Assembly: GCF_014646375.1 (NCBI RefSeq)
Contig: NZ_BMNI01000002.1
Location: forward strand, 386,243 to 450,242
Direction of reading: 5' to 3'
DNA from: Nocardioides phosphati
GTDB taxonomy: Bacteria > Actinomycetota > Actinomycetes > Propionibacteriales > Nocardioidaceae
DNA: 64,000 nt
Shown here: piece after piece, positions 52,854 to 62,319 of the stretch
Layout of the letters: each line of letters opens with the position of its first letter
How positions within the stretch are numbered: position 1 is the first letter of the stretch
The notes under the pieces: model-generated
Databases searched by the model: none
What the model was told of the DNA's origin: nothing
The model's input: only the letters and a program-made list of their open reading frames with translations
Position numbers and translations under genes: made by a program

Positions 52854-53474
52854 TCAGTCGAACTGCGGGTCCTCCGTGCGGCTCCGCTTCAGCTCGAAGA
52901 AGGACGGGAACGAGGCGAGCGTGACCGAGGCGTCCCACAGGGCGCCGGCCTGCTCGCCGCGCGGGATCCGGGTGATCACGGGCCCGAAGAACGCCGTGCC
53001 GTTGAACGCGATCGTCGGGGTGCCGACGTCGTCGCCGACCTGGTCCATGCCCTCGCGGTGCGACTTCGCGACGGCGCTGTCGAGGGAGGCGTCGTCCATC
53101 GCGTCGACCAGGCGGGGGTCGAGCCCGGCCTCCGCGAGCGCCTCGGCGATGAGCGCCCGGCCTGCGTCGTCCTGCTGGTGCAGCTTGCGGCCCTCGTGGT
53201 GGATCCGGGTGCCGAGGGCGGTGTAGAGCGGCAGGAGGACCTCGTCACCGTGGCGCTCGGCGGCGGCGACGCAGACCCTCACTGGGCCCCACGCGGGCGC
53301 CAGCATCGCGCGGTAGTCGTCGTCGATGTCGCGGTCCTGGTTGAGGTAGGCGAGGCTCATCACGTGCCAGCGCACCTCGATGTCGCGGACCTTCTCGACC
53401 TCGAGGATCCAGCGGGAGGTCACCCAGGCGAACGGGCAGAGCGGGTCGAACCAGAAGTCAGCAGCGTCGGTCAC
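52854..53474 (-). CDS. Mycothiol-linked DsbA-family oxidoreductase, Rv2466c-like
   Basis: A 206-residue DsbA-fold protein very similar to M. tuberculosis Rv2466c (mycothiol-dependent nitroreductase): ADFWFDPLCPFAWVTSRWILEVEKVRDIEV, HVMSLAYLN, AWGPVRVCVAA, GDDVGTPTIAFNG, PRGEQAGALWDASVTLASFP and the terminal PQFD. Where Rv2466c has CPWC, this has CPFA: Cys13 is kept, the second Cys is Ala16. A monothiol reaction with mycothiol remains possible. GTG start. pepN and a chromate-type transporter are downstream and adjacent. Confidence 0.92.
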   Translation of the reverse strand: MTDAADFWFDPLCPFAWVTSRWILEVEKVRDIEVRWHVMSLAYLNQDRDIDDDYRAMLAPAWGPVRVCVAAAERHGDEVLLPLYTALGTRIHHEGRKLHQQDDAGRALIAEALAEAGLDPRLVDAMDDASLDSAVAKSHREGMDQVGDDVGTPTIAFNGTAFFGPVITRIPRGEQAGALWDASVTLASFPSFFELKRSRTEDPQFD

Positions 53475-53503
53475 GCGCCCCAGCAAAGCACGGGACTGGT
53501 TGC

Positions 53504-54859
53504 CTACAGCAACTGCCAGGCCAGGCCGAGCAGCGCACAGACGCCGAGGGTGCGCAGGACCGACCACTTCAGCCCGAAGACCAGCGCGAAGGCCGCGACC
53601 GCGATCGCCGCCGGCTGCCACGCGAACGACGACCAGACCGGCGCGAGCAGGTGCACGGGACCGGCCTCGAGCAGGTGCGTCCGGGTGAAGAGCGTGTGCA
53701 GCGCGAAGTAGACCGCCAGGTTGGCGATCACGCCCACCACCGCGGCCGTGATGCCGGCCAGCGCGGCCGAGAGCGAGCGGTTGCCGCGAAGGCGCTCGAC
53801 GTACGGGGCGCCGAGGAAGATGAAGACGAAGCACGGCACGAAGGTGACCCAGGTGGTCAGCAGCGAGGCCACGAGCGCGGCCTGCCACGGCTGGAGCGAG
53901 CCGGGTGCGTGCCAGGCGCCGAGGAACGCGACGAACTGCACGACCATGATCAGGGGGCCCGGCGTGGTCTCGGCGAGCGCGAGCCCCTTGACCATGTCGC
54001 CGCCGCTGAGCCAGCCGTAGGACTCGACCGCCTTCTGCGCGACGAAGGCGAGCACGGCGTAGGCGCCGCCGAAGGTGACCAGGGCGGTGCCGCCGAAGAA
54101 GAGGCCCTGGTCGACGAAGATCGAGTGGCGCCCGAAGACCGCCGCCACGAGCGCGACCGGCGCCGCCCAGAGCAGCGCCCCGCCCAGCAGGATCGCCAGG
54201 TTGCGACGCCACGACGGGCGGGCGTGGTGGAGCGCGTCGTCGGCAATCAGCGGGGTCGGCCCGCCGTCTGCGTCGGCGTGGGCCTTCGCGACGACGAGCC
54301 CCGGGTTGCGAGCGTGCGCGAGCCAGCCGACGACTCCCGCACCGAGCACCACGACCGGGAACGGGACGGCGAAGGCCGCCAGCGCAACGAAGGCAGCCAC
54401 CGCGATGCCGACCGTGAAGCGGGTGGAGAGCGCACGCCCGCCCACCCGCAGGACAGCCTGGACGACGATCGCCAGCACCGCCGGCGCCAGCCCCGCGAAG
54501 ACGCCGGCGACGAGCGTGGTGTCGCCCTGGGCGGCGTACGTCCAGGAGAGGGCGAGCAGGGCGACGACGCCGGGGAGCACGAAGAGGACGCCGGCGATCA
54601 GGCCGCCGAGCCAGCCGTTGAGCAGCCAGCCCGTGTAGATCGCCAGCTGCTGGGCCTCCGGACCGGGCAGGAGCATGCAGTAGGACAGGGCGTGGAGGAA
54701 GCGCCGCTCCCCCAGCCAGCGGCGCTCGTCGACGAGCGTCCGCTGCATCACCGCGATCTGGCCGGCGGGGCCGCCGAAGGTCTGCAGGGCGACGAGCCCC
54801 CAGGCCTTGGTGGCCTCGCGGAGGGGGACGACGTGACGGTCGCTCGCGGCTAGCTTCAC
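53504..54859 (-). CDS. chrA: Chromate transporter family protein (ChrA)
   Basis: A 451-residue, about 12-helix membrane protein made of two homologous halves, as in long-chain CHR proteins: ALQTFGGPAGQIAVMQR...MLLPGPEAQQLAIYTG in the first and TFGGAYAVLAFVA...ETTPGPLIMVVQF in the second. ChrA proteins export chromate or import/export related oxyanions. No chrB-like regulator is nearby. The GTG at 54859 has GATACT ending 7 nt upstream. It is divergent from the GntR gene. Confidence 0.92.
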   Translation of the reverse strand: MKLAASDRHVVPLREATKAWGLVALQTFGGPAGQIAVMQRTLVDERRWLGERRFLHALSYCMLLPGPEAQQLAIYTGWLLNGWLGGLIAGVLFVLPGVVALLALSWTYAAQGDTTLVAGVFAGLAPAVLAIVVQAVLRVGGRALSTRFTVGIAVAAFVALAAFAVPFPVVVLGAGVVGWLAHARNPGLVVAKAHADADGGPTPLIADDALHHARPSWRRNLAILLGGALLWAAPVALVAAVFGRHSIFVDQGLFFGGTALVTFGGAYAVLAFVAQKAVESYGWLSGGDMVKGLALAETTPGPLIMVVQFVAFLGAWHAPGSLQPWQAALVASLLTTWVTFVPCFVFIFLGAPYVERLRGNRSLSAALAGITAAVVGVIANLAVYFALHTLFTRTHLLEAGPVHLLAPVWSSFAWQPAAIAVAAFALVFGLKWSVLRTLGVCALLGLAWQLL

Positions 54860-54866
54860 GCGGCCC

Positions 54867-54872
54867 AGTATC
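54867..54872 (-). promoter_or_regulatory. Leaderless -10 box of chrA
   Basis: GATACT on the minus strand ends 7 nt before the GTG at 54859. Confidence 0.45.
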
Positions 54873-54904
54873 GGGGCGGCGGCGAATTGGTGGAGCGTCA
54901 GGTC

Positions 54905-54934
54905 TTGACACCGGGACGTGTCCCACGTCACGCT
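54905..54934 (+). promoter_or_regulatory. Promoter of the asparagine-use operon
   Basis: A perfect -35 TTGACA (54905-54910), 18-bp spacer and -10-like CACGCT (54929-54934) end 7 nt before the GntR ATG. Confidence 0.55.
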
Positions 54935-54941
54935 CGTCTGC

Positions 54942-55685
54942 ATGAACCTGTCAGACAGGCAGACAGCCGGACATCAGCCGCTTCGCCGGGTCAGTGCCAT
55001 GGAGGCGCTCCTCGCCGAGCTCCGCTCGAGCATCGAGTCGGGCCGCTTCGCCGTCGGCGACCGGCTCCCCTCCGAGGCCACGCTCTGCCAGGAGTTCGGC
55101 ATCAGCCGTTCCGTGGTGCGCGAGGCCCTGCGCGGCCTCCAGGCACTCGGCCTCACCCAGTCCCGCACCGGCAAGGGCACGTACGTCGTCTCCGACCAGG
55201 CCGCCGACAGCCCGACGTTCGGCGCCTACTCCGCCCAGCACCTCCTCGAGGTACGCCGCCACGTCGAGGTCCCCGCCGCCGGTTACGCCGCCACGCGCCA
55301 CACGGCCGAGGACATCGCGGGGCTCACCGCTCTCCTCGACCGGATGGACGCCGAGACCGACGACGCCTTCTGGGTCTCGCTCGACTCGCTCTTCCACATC
55401 ACCGTGGCCCGCGCCTCGGGCAACCCCGTCTTCGGCAAGGTCATCGAGGAGATCCGCGACGCCCTTGCCGTCCAGTCCGCGTTCGTCAACCAGCTCGACG
55501 ACCGCCGCGAGGCGTCCAACGTCGAGCACCGTCGCATCGTCGAGGCGATCGCCGCGGGCTCCGCCGACCAGGCCGAGCTCGCGATGTGCTCCCACCTCGA
55601 CCACGTCGACGAGGCCCTCGAGCACATCGTCGGCCGCACCACCCCCACCGGCGCCACCGCGCCCGACAAGGAGAACCGCGCATGA
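54942..55685 (+). CDS. GntR/FadR-family transcriptional regulator
   Basis: A 247-residue regulator: winged helix-turn-helix (about 20-88, GDRLPSEATLCQEFGISRSVVREALRGLQALGL) and a helical FCD ligand-binding domain (about 95-225) with the Asp/His-type metal or carboxylate pocket (HIT, EHRRIVEAI, HLDHVDE). It is first in an operon with an asparagine permease, asparaginase and aspartase, so its ligand is probably asparagine, aspartate or fumarate. ATG 54942 fits the promoter; a later Met (54999) is another start candidate. Confidence 0.92.
   Translation: MNLSDRQTAGHQPLRRVSAMEALLAELRSSIESGRFAVGDRLPSEATLCQEFGISRSVVREALRGLQALGLTQSRTGKGTYVVSDQAADSPTFGAYSAQHLLEVRRHVEVPAAGYAATRHTAEDIAGLTALLDRMDAETDDAFWVSLDSLFHITVARASGNPVFGKVIEEIRDALAVQSAFVNQLDDRREASNVEHRRIVEAIAAGSADQAELAMCSHLDHVDEALEHIVGRTTPTGATAPDKENRA
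54947..54959. promoter_or_regulatory. Candidate GntR operator
   Basis: The perfect palindrome CCTGTC-A-GACAGG lies 5 bp into the GntR gene, 12 bp past the -10 box. The size (6-1-6) and TGTCnGACA core suit a FadR-type dimer site, and binding there would block the operon's own transcript. A partial repeat GACAG follows at 54962-54966. Confidence 0.5.
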
Positions 55686-57121
55686 CCGAGCAGACGCTCA
55701 ACACAGCGCCCGCCCCGCACCCCCATCACGCTGTCGACCACAGCGACGAGGGCTACAACAAGGCGCTCAAGGCCCGCCACATCCGGATGATCGCGATCGG
55801 CGGCGCCATCGGCACGGGGCTCTTCCTCGGCGCCGGCGGCCGGCTTGCGCAGGCAGGCCCCTCCCTCGCCATCGCGTACGCCGTGTGCGGCCTCTTCGCC
55901 TTCTTCGTCGTCCGCGCGCTCGGCGAGCTCGTCCTCTACCGCCCCTCCTCGGGTGCGTTCGTCTCCTACGCCCGTGAGTTCATGGGCGAGAAGGGGGCCT
56001 ACACGACCGGCTGGATGTACTTCCTCAACTGGTCGACCACCGGCATCGCCGACATCACCGCGATCGCGCTCTACGCCCACTACTGGTCGTTCTTCGCCCC
56101 GGTGCCGCAGTGGGTCCTCGCGCTGATCGCGCTGGCCGTCGTCCTCTCGCTGAACCTGCTCTCGGTCCGCGTCTTCGGCGAGATGGAGTTCTGGTTCGCG
56201 CTGGTCAAGGTCGCCACCCTCGTCGCCTTCATGGCGATCGCGATCTTCCTCATCGTCACCGGCCACCAGGTCGGCGACACCCACGCCGGCCCGCACCTGC
56301 TCACCAGCGACGGCGGCATCTTCCCCCACGGCGTGCTGCCGATGGTCGTGCTCATGCAGGGCGTCGTCTTCGCCTACGCCTCGGTCGAGCTGGTCGGTGT
56401 CGCGGCCGGCGAGGCGGAGAACCCGCACGAGGTCCTGCCCAAGGCGATCAACTCGATCATGTGGCGCATCGGCATCTTCTACGTCGGCTCCGTCGTCCTG
56501 CTGACGATGCTGCTCCCGTGGTCGGCGTACAAGGCCGGCGAGAGCCCCTTCGTCACCGTGCTCTCCAACATCGGCGTGCCGGCTGCCGGCGACGTGATGA
56601 ACCTCGTCGTCCTCACCGCCGCGCTCTCCAGCCTCAACTCCGGCCTCTACTCCACCGGGCGCATCCTCCGCTCGCTCTCCGCCGCCGGCTCCGCCCCGCG
56701 CTTCGCCGGCCGGATGAACAGCAGCCATGTCCCGTACGGCGGCATCCTGCTCACCGCCTCCGTCTGCGTCGGCGGTGTCTTCCTCAACTTCCTCGTGCCG
56801 TCGCAGGCCTTCGAGATCGTGCTCAACCTGGCCTCGATCGGCATCCTCGCCACCTGGGGCATCATCGTGGTCTGCCACCTGCTCTTCGTCCGTGCGGCGA
56901 AGCGCGGCGAGGTCGAGCGCCCCTCCTTCCGGCTCCCGTTCTCGCCCTTCACCGAGATCGCGACGCTCGTCTTCCTCGTCACCGTCGCCGCGCTGATGGC
57001 CGGTGACGAGGTCGGCCGGATCACCCTCCTCGCGATCCCGCTGCTGATCGCAGCGCTGGTCGCCGGCTGGTACGCGGTCCGCGGCAACATCAACACCGCG
57101 GTCCTCGACGAGGTCGAGTGA
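55682..57121 (+). CDS. ansP: Amino acid permease, likely L-asparagine (AnsP-like)
   Basis: A 479-residue, 12-helix APC-superfamily transporter with the family start KALKARHIRMIAIGGAIGTGLFLGAGG and GxxxxTG helix features (GWMYFLNWSTTGIADITAIALY). Similar permeases in actinobacteria carry L-asparagine or GABA. The operon partners (asparaginase, aspartase) favour asparagine. Its ATG overlaps the regulator stop (ATGA) and its stop overlaps the asparaginase start. Confidence 0.85.
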   Translation: MTEQTLNTAPAPHPHHAVDHSDEGYNKALKARHIRMIAIGGAIGTGLFLGAGGRLAQAGPSLAIAYAVCGLFAFFVVRALGELVLYRPSSGAFVSYAREFMGEKGAYTTGWMYFLNWSTTGIADITAIALYAHYWSFFAPVPQWVLALIALAVVLSLNLLSVRVFGEMEFWFALVKVATLVAFMAIAIFLIVTGHQVGDTHAGPHLLTSDGGIFPHGVLPMVVLMQGVVFAYASVELVGVAAGEAENPHEVLPKAINSIMWRIGIFYVGSVVLLTMLLPWSAYKAGESPFVTVLSNIGVPAAGDVMNLVVLTAALSSLNSGLYSTGRILRSLSAAGSAPRFAGRMNSSHVPYGGILLTASVCVGGVFLNFLVPSQAFEIVLNLASIGILATWGIIVVCHLLFVRAAKRGEVERPSFRLPFSPFTEIATLVFLVTVAALMAGDEVGRITLLAIPLLIAALVAGWYAVRGNINTAVLDEVE

Positions 57122-58128
57122 TGCAGGAAGCCCTCGTGAAGCCGGCCGGCGCGCGATCCGCGCCGGCCGGCTCCCCGGCCCACGCCCCGCTCGTCGAGCT
57201 CCGCCGCGGCGGCATGGTCGAGGGCGTGCACCACGGCTCCGTCGTGGTCCTCTCCCCGAGCGGTGACGTCACCTTCTCCCTCGGAGACGTCGAGGCGCCG
57301 ATCTACCCGCGCTCGGCCGCCAAGCCGCTCCAGGCCGCCACGCTCGCCCGGCTCGGCGTCGACCTGCCGCCCGCGCTGCTCGCCCTCGCCGGCGCCAGCC
57401 ACTCCGGCGAGCAGGTCCACCTCGACGGCGCCCGGTCGGTGCTCCACGGCATCGGCCTCACCGAGGCGGACCTCGGCAACCCCGCCGACCTCCCGTACGA
57501 CGCCGTCGAGCGTGACCGGTGGGTCGCCGCAGGTCGCGGCCCGTCGAAGCTCGCGCACAACTGCTCCGGCAAGCACGCCGCCATGCTCCGCACGGTGCTC
57601 CGCAACGGCTGGGACCGTGGCGGCTACCTCGCGATCGACCACCCGCTCCAGCAGGCGGTCGCCGAGACCGTCGCCGAGCTGACCGGCGCCGACTCGCCCC
57701 ACGTCGCCGTCGACGGCTGCGGGGCTCCGCTCTTCGCCATGTCGCTCACCGGACTCGCCCGCGCCGTGGGCCGTCTGGCGGCGGCGCCGGACGGGACCGC
57801 CGAGGCCGCGGTGGCCGCGGCGTACCGGGACAGCCCGGAGATGGTCGCCGGCACCCGCCGCGACACGACAGCGCTGATGCGCGCCGTGCCGGGGCTGGTG
57901 GCGAAGGACGGCTTCGAGGCGGTCCAGGTCGCGGCGCTGCCCGACGGCACCGCGCTCGCCCTCAAGATCGCCGACGGCAACGACCGGGCCCGCCTGCCCG
58001 TGACCCTGGCAGCCCTCGCGCACGCCGGTGTCGACGTCGAGGCGCTCCGGCCCCACCTGCCCGCGTCCGGCTTCCCGACCACCGGGCCTGACGGCCTGGC
58101 GCTCACCGCAGCACTCACCCTCCGCTGA
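57121..58128 (+). CDS. Asparaginase (asparaginase II family)
   Basis: A 335-residue enzyme of the PF06089-type family, not the classical bacterial type. Motifs: VELRRGGMVEGVHHGSVVV, YPRSAAKPLQA, LALAGASHSGE, LAHNCSGKHAAML and VDGCGAPLFAMSL. It should hydrolyse asparagine to aspartate and ammonia in the cytoplasm. ATG overlaps the permease stop (TGATG). A GTG one codon upstream is possible. Confidence 0.9.
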   Translation: MQEALVKPAGARSAPAGSPAHAPLVELRRGGMVEGVHHGSVVVLSPSGDVTFSLGDVEAPIYPRSAAKPLQAATLARLGVDLPPALLALAGASHSGEQVHLDGARSVLHGIGLTEADLGNPADLPYDAVERDRWVAAGRGPSKLAHNCSGKHAAMLRTVLRNGWDRGGYLAIDHPLQQAVAETVAELTGADSPHVAVDGCGAPLFAMSLTGLARAVGRLAAAPDGTAEAAVAAAYRDSPEMVAGTRRDTTALMRAVPGLVAKDGFEAVQVAALPDGTALALKIADGNDRARLPVTLAALAHAGVDVEALRPHLPASGFPTTGPDGLALTAALTLR

Positions 58129-58183
58129 ATCCGCTCACCCCTCCCCCGTCGCGCGATCCGCGACCAACCCAAGGAAGACCCTC

Positions 58184-59626
58184 GTGACCGCCACGACCAT
58201 CACCGAGCCCGCGACCCCGGCCACCCGCATCGAGCACGACCTGCTCGGCGACAAGGCCGTCCCCGCCGACGCCTACTGGGGCGTGCACACCGCCCGCGCC
58301 CGGGAGAACTTCCCGATCACCGGCGTCGTCATCGGCAGCTACCCCCACCTGGTCACCGCGCTCGCCGCGGTCAAGGAGGCCGCTGCGCTGGCCAACCACG
58401 ACCTGGGCCTGCTCCCGGCCGACATCACCGACGCCATCGTCGGCGCGTGCCGCGAGATCCGCGGCGGGGCGCTGCACGGCGAGTTCGTCGTCGACGCGAT
58501 CCAGGGCGGCGCCGGCACCTCGACCAACATGAACGCCAACGAGGTCATCGCCAACCGCGCCCTCGAGCTCCTCGGCCACGCCCGTGGTGAGTACTCCCGG
58601 ATCCACCCCAACGAGCACGTCAACCTCAGCCAGTCGACCAACGACGCCTACCCGACCGCGGTCAACGTCGCGACGATCCTCGCGCTGCGCGGCCTCGCCG
58701 ACGCGATGCGCGTGCTCGAGGACTCCTTCGCGGCCAAGGCCGACGAGTTCGCCGACGTCCTCAAGATGGGCCGCACGCAGCTGCAGGACGCCGTTCCCAT
58801 GACGGTCGGCCAGGAGTTCCGCACGTACGCCGTGATGCTCGGCGAGGACCGCGCCCGGCTCGAGGAGTCGGCCGCGCTGCTCCACGAGATCAACCTCGGC
58901 GCCACCGCGATCGGCACCGGCCTCAACGCCCCCGCGGGCTACGCCGCTGCGGCCTGCGAGCACCTGCGCACGATCACGGGCCTCCCGCTGGTCACCGCCG
59001 CCGACCTGATCGAGGCGACGCAGGACTGCGGGGCCTTCGTGCACCTGTCCGGCGTGCTGAAGCGGGTCGCGGTCAAGCTGTCGAAGACCTGCAACGACCT
59101 GCGCCTGCTCTCCTCGGGCCCGCGCGCCGGCTTCGGCGAGCTCAACCTCCCGCCGATGCAGGCCGGGTCGTCGATCATGCCCGGCAAGGTGAACCCCGTC
59201 ATCCCCGAGGTGGTCAACCAGGTCGCCTTCGAGGTGATCGGCAACGACGTCGCCGTGACCATGGCCGCCGAGGCCGGGCAGCTCCAGCTCAACGCCTTCG
59301 AGCCGCTGATCTGGAAGTCGCTCGCGGCGAGCATCTCCCACCTCGAGGCCGCCTGCCTGACGCTCGCGGAGCGCTGCGTCGACGGCATCACGGTCAACGC
59401 CGCCACCACCCTCGGGTACGTCGAGAACTCGATCGGCCTGGTGACGGCCCTCAACCCCACGATCGGCTACGAGGCCGCCACCGAGATCGCCCGGGACGCC
59501 CTCGCGTCGGGCCGTGGCGTGGCCGAGCTGGTGCTCGAGCGGGGCCTGCTCACGCCCGAGCGGCTCACCGAGCTGCTCCAGCCGGACCACCTCGCGCGTC
59601 CGGACCGGGTGGTCACGGCGGGGTGA
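58184..59626 (+). CDS. aspA: Aspartate ammonia-lyase
   Basis: A 480-residue member of the aspartase/fumarase superfamily, converting aspartate to fumarate and ammonia. Signature loop GSSIMPGKVNP is at about 329-339; earlier parts include NMNANEVIANRA, HPNEHVNLSQSTNDAYPTA and MGRTQLQDAVPMT. Aspartase rather than fumarase is favoured by operon context. GTG 58184 has AAGGAAG upstream; it begins 55 bp after the asparaginase stop, with no hairpin between them. Confidence 0.94.
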   Translation: MTATTITEPATPATRIEHDLLGDKAVPADAYWGVHTARARENFPITGVVIGSYPHLVTALAAVKEAAALANHDLGLLPADITDAIVGACREIRGGALHGEFVVDAIQGGAGTSTNMNANEVIANRALELLGHARGEYSRIHPNEHVNLSQSTNDAYPTAVNVATILALRGLADAMRVLEDSFAAKADEFADVLKMGRTQLQDAVPMTVGQEFRTYAVMLGEDRARLEESAALLHEINLGATAIGTGLNAPAGYAAAACEHLRTITGLPLVTAADLIEATQDCGAFVHLSGVLKRVAVKLSKTCNDLRLLSSGPRAGFGELNLPPMQAGSSIMPGKVNPVIPEVVNQVAFEVIGNDVAVTMAAEAGQLQLNAFEPLIWKSLAASISHLEAACLTLAERCVDGITVNAATTLGYVENSIGLVTALNPTIGYEAATEIARDALASGRGVAELVLERGLLTPERLTELLQPDHLARPDRVVTAG

Positions 59627-59682
59627 CGGAGGCCGGCACCACGACCGCGCCCGGCACGGCCTGATCACGCTTCCCTATCGAT

Positions 59683-59713
59683 CCGCTCCCGCACTGTGAC
59701 GGTGCGGGAGCGG
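59683..59713 (+). terminator. Hairpin terminator after the asparagine operon
   Basis: A 12-bp perfect stem (59683-59694 with 59702-59713, CCGCTCCCGCAC) with a 7-nt loop, ending 8 bp before the pepN ATG. pepN would have to be transcribed from within or beyond it. Confidence 0.7.
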
Positions 59714-59721
59714 GTGGTTGG

Positions 59722-62304
59722 ATGGCGCTCATGCCCGGAACGAACCTCACCCGCGAGGAGGCCGCCACCCGCGCAGCCCTCCTCGACGTCGCGTCCTACC
59801 TCGTCCAGCTCGACCTGAGCGGCGAGTCGACGACGACCTTCGCCAGCACCACGACCATCCGCTTCAGCTGCACCCAGCCGGGAGCGGAGACCTTCGCCGA
59901 CCTGGTCGGCGCAGCGGAGATCCACGAGATCACGCTCAACGGTCGCTCACTCGACCCGGAGAAGGTCTACGCGGATTCGCGGATCGCGCTCGACGGCCTC
60001 GAGGCCGACAACGAGCTCGTGGTCCGCGCTGACCTGGCCTACAGCCGCAGCGGCGAGGGTCTGCACCGCTTCGTCGACCCCGCCGACGACCGGGTCTACC
60101 TCTACACGCAGTTCGAGGTACCCGACGCGCGTCGCGTCTACTGCACCTTCGAGCAGCCCGACCTCAAGTCGGTCTTCACCTTCCACGTGACCGCTCCGGC
60201 GGACTGGAAGGTCGTCTCCAACTCCCCCACTCCCTCGCCGGTCGCCGTGTCCGACGGCGTCGCCCGTTGGGAGTTCGCGGAGACGGTCCGCATGTCGACG
60301 TACATCACCGCGCTGGTCGCGGGCGAGTACCACGAGGTCTCCGACGTCTACCGGGGCGCGCACGGCGAGATCCCGCTCGGCGTCTTCTGCCGCCAGTCGC
60401 TCGTCGAGCACCTCGACAGCGACGAGATCATCGAGATCACCAAGCAGGGCTTCGGCTTCTTCGAGGAGGCCTTCGCCTACCCCTACCCGTTCGGCAAGTA
60501 CGACCAGCTCTTCGTGCCGGAGTACAACATGGGCGCGATGGAGAACGCCGGCTGCGTGACCTTCCGCGACGAGTACCTTCCCCGCTCGCGCCAGACCAAG
60601 GCGTTCTACGAGCAGCGCGCCAACACGATCCTCCACGAGATGGCGCACATGTGGTTCGGCGACCTCGTGACGATGAAGTGGTGGGACGACCTCTGGCTCA
60701 ACGAGTCGTTCGCCGAGTGGGCCTCGCACCACGCCGCCGCCAAGGCGACCACGAAGTACGCCGACGCGTGGACCGGCTTCACCAACGCGCGCAAGAACTG
60801 GGCCTACCGCCAGGACCAGCTCCCCTCGACGCACCCGATCGCGGCCGACAACCACGACCTCGAGGCCGTGGAGCAGAACTTCGACGGCATCACCTACGCC
60901 AAGGGCGCCTCGACGCTGAAGCAGCTCGTGCACTGGGTCGGCGAGGAGCCGTTCCTGGCCGGCCTGCGGGCGTACTTCCAGAAGCACGCCTTCTCCAACT
61001 CCGAGTTCTCCGACCTGCTGGGAGCCCTCGAGGAGGCGTCCGGGCGCCAGCTCGACGGCTGGGCGGAGGAGTGGCTGCAGACCTCGGGCGTCAACACGCT
61101 CTCGGCGTCGTTCGACGTCTCCGACGCCGGCGAGTTCACGCGCTTCTCCGTGGAGCAGGCGGCGCACCCGGACTACCCGACGCTTCGTCGTCACCGGATC
61201 CGGGTCGGCCTCTACAACGTGGTCGACGGCGCGCTCACCCGCGTGCACCAGGTCGAGACCGACATCGCCGGTGCCTCGACGTCCGTGGAGGAGCTCGTCG
61301 GGCAGAAGCAGCCCGACCTGGTGCTGCTCAACGACGACGACCTGACCTACGCCAAGATCCGCCTCGACGAGCGCTCGCTCGCCACGCTGGTCGGCAACAT
61401 CGACAAGCTCGACGACTCGCTCGCCCGGGCGCTGTGCTGGGGCGCCGCGTGGGACATGACCCGCGACGCGGAGATGCGGGCGACCGACTTCGTCGCGCTC
61501 GTCCTGCAGGGCGTCGGCACCGAGAGCGACCTGACCGCGGTCGGTGCGCTGCTCGGCTACGCCAAGTCGTCCGTCGACCTCTTCTCCGCGCCGGGCACCA
61601 ACCGCGACTCGCTCAAGGAGATCTGGTCCAACGGCCTGCGCGGACTCGTCAGCAAGGCCGAGCCGGGCAGTGACCACCAGCTCGCGCTGGTGCGCGCCTT
61701 CGCGGCGTCGCCCAACACCGGCTACGCGCTCGACTGGGTCGCCTCGCTGCTCGCCGGCGAGCACACGGTCGAGGGCCTCGACGTCTCGCAGGACCTCCGG
61801 TGGGGCCTGATCACCTCGCTCGCCGCGGGTGGTCGCATCGGTGATGTCGAGATCGACGCCGAGCTGGCGCGCGACACGACCATCTCCGGCCAGGAGGCGG
61901 CGTCGGGTGCCCGTGCCGCGATCCCGACGGCCGAGGCCAAGGCGCGCGCGTGGCAGGTGGGCGTCCTCGCCGACGACACCCCCAACGAGACCGCCCGCCG
62001 CACCTGCGCGAACTTCCAGGTCGCCGGGCAGGACGAGGTGCTCGCGCCGTACGTCGACAAGTACCTCGAGATCGCCGGAACCCTGCTCGAGACCCGCACG
62101 GTCTGGCTGGCCCGGCTCGCGCTGGAGCTCTGCTTCCCGCGCGCCAACCCGACCGCGGAGACGCTGGCGAAGGTCGACGCGTGGCTGGCGGCCGCGACCA
62201 AGGACGGCTCCGGCGTCAACCCCGCCGCGGTGCGCTACGTGAGCGAGGGGCGTGCCGACCTTGCCCGCGCCCTGGCCGCCCAGGAGCGCGACGCGCGCGC
62301 CTGA
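59722..62304 (+). CDS. pepN: Aminopeptidase N
   Basis: An 860-residue M1 zinc aminopeptidase, releasing N-terminal residues in the cytoplasm. Substrate N-terminus loop GAMEN is at 271-275, zinc site HEMAH at 305-309 with the third ligand Glu328, and the C-terminal ERAP1-like domain. The start MALMPGTNLTREEA matches the family's MAL...NLTR opening; a second Met three codons in is possible. The gene corresponds to M. tuberculosis pepN (Rv2467), the neighbour of Rv2466c. Confidence 0.96.
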   Translation: MALMPGTNLTREEAATRAALLDVASYLVQLDLSGESTTTFASTTTIRFSCTQPGAETFADLVGAAEIHEITLNGRSLDPEKVYADSRIALDGLEADNELVVRADLAYSRSGEGLHRFVDPADDRVYLYTQFEVPDARRVYCTFEQPDLKSVFTFHVTAPADWKVVSNSPTPSPVAVSDGVARWEFAETVRMSTYITALVAGEYHEVSDVYRGAHGEIPLGVFCRQSLVEHLDSDEIIEITKQGFGFFEEAFAYPYPFGKYDQLFVPEYNMGAMENAGCVTFRDEYLPRSRQTKAFYEQRANTILHEMAHMWFGDLVTMKWWDDLWLNESFAEWASHHAAAKATTKYADAWTGFTNARKNWAYRQDQLPSTHPIAADNHDLEAVEQNFDGITYAKGASTLKQLVHWVGEEPFLAGLRAYFQKHAFSNSEFSDLLGALEEASGRQLDGWAEEWLQTSGVNTLSASFDVSDAGEFTRFSVEQAAHPDYPTLRRHRIRVGLYNVVDGALTRVHQVETDIAGASTSVEELVGQKQPDLVLLNDDDLTYAKIRLDERSLATLVGNIDKLDDSLARALCWGAAWDMTRDAEMRATDFVALVLQGVGTESDLTAVGALLGYAKSSVDLFSAPGTNRDSLKEIWSNGLRGLVSKAEPGSDHQLALVRAFAASPNTGYALDWVASLLAGEHTVEGLDVSQDLRWGLITSLAAGGRIGDVEIDAELARDTTISGQEAASGARAAIPTAEAKARAWQVGVLADDTPNETARRTCANFQVAGQDEVLAPYVDKYLEIAGTLLETRTVWLARLALELCFPRANPTAETLAKVDAWLAAATKDGSGVNPAAVRYVSEGRADLARALAAQERDARA

Positions 62305-62319
62305 CGCCCCGGCGTACGA

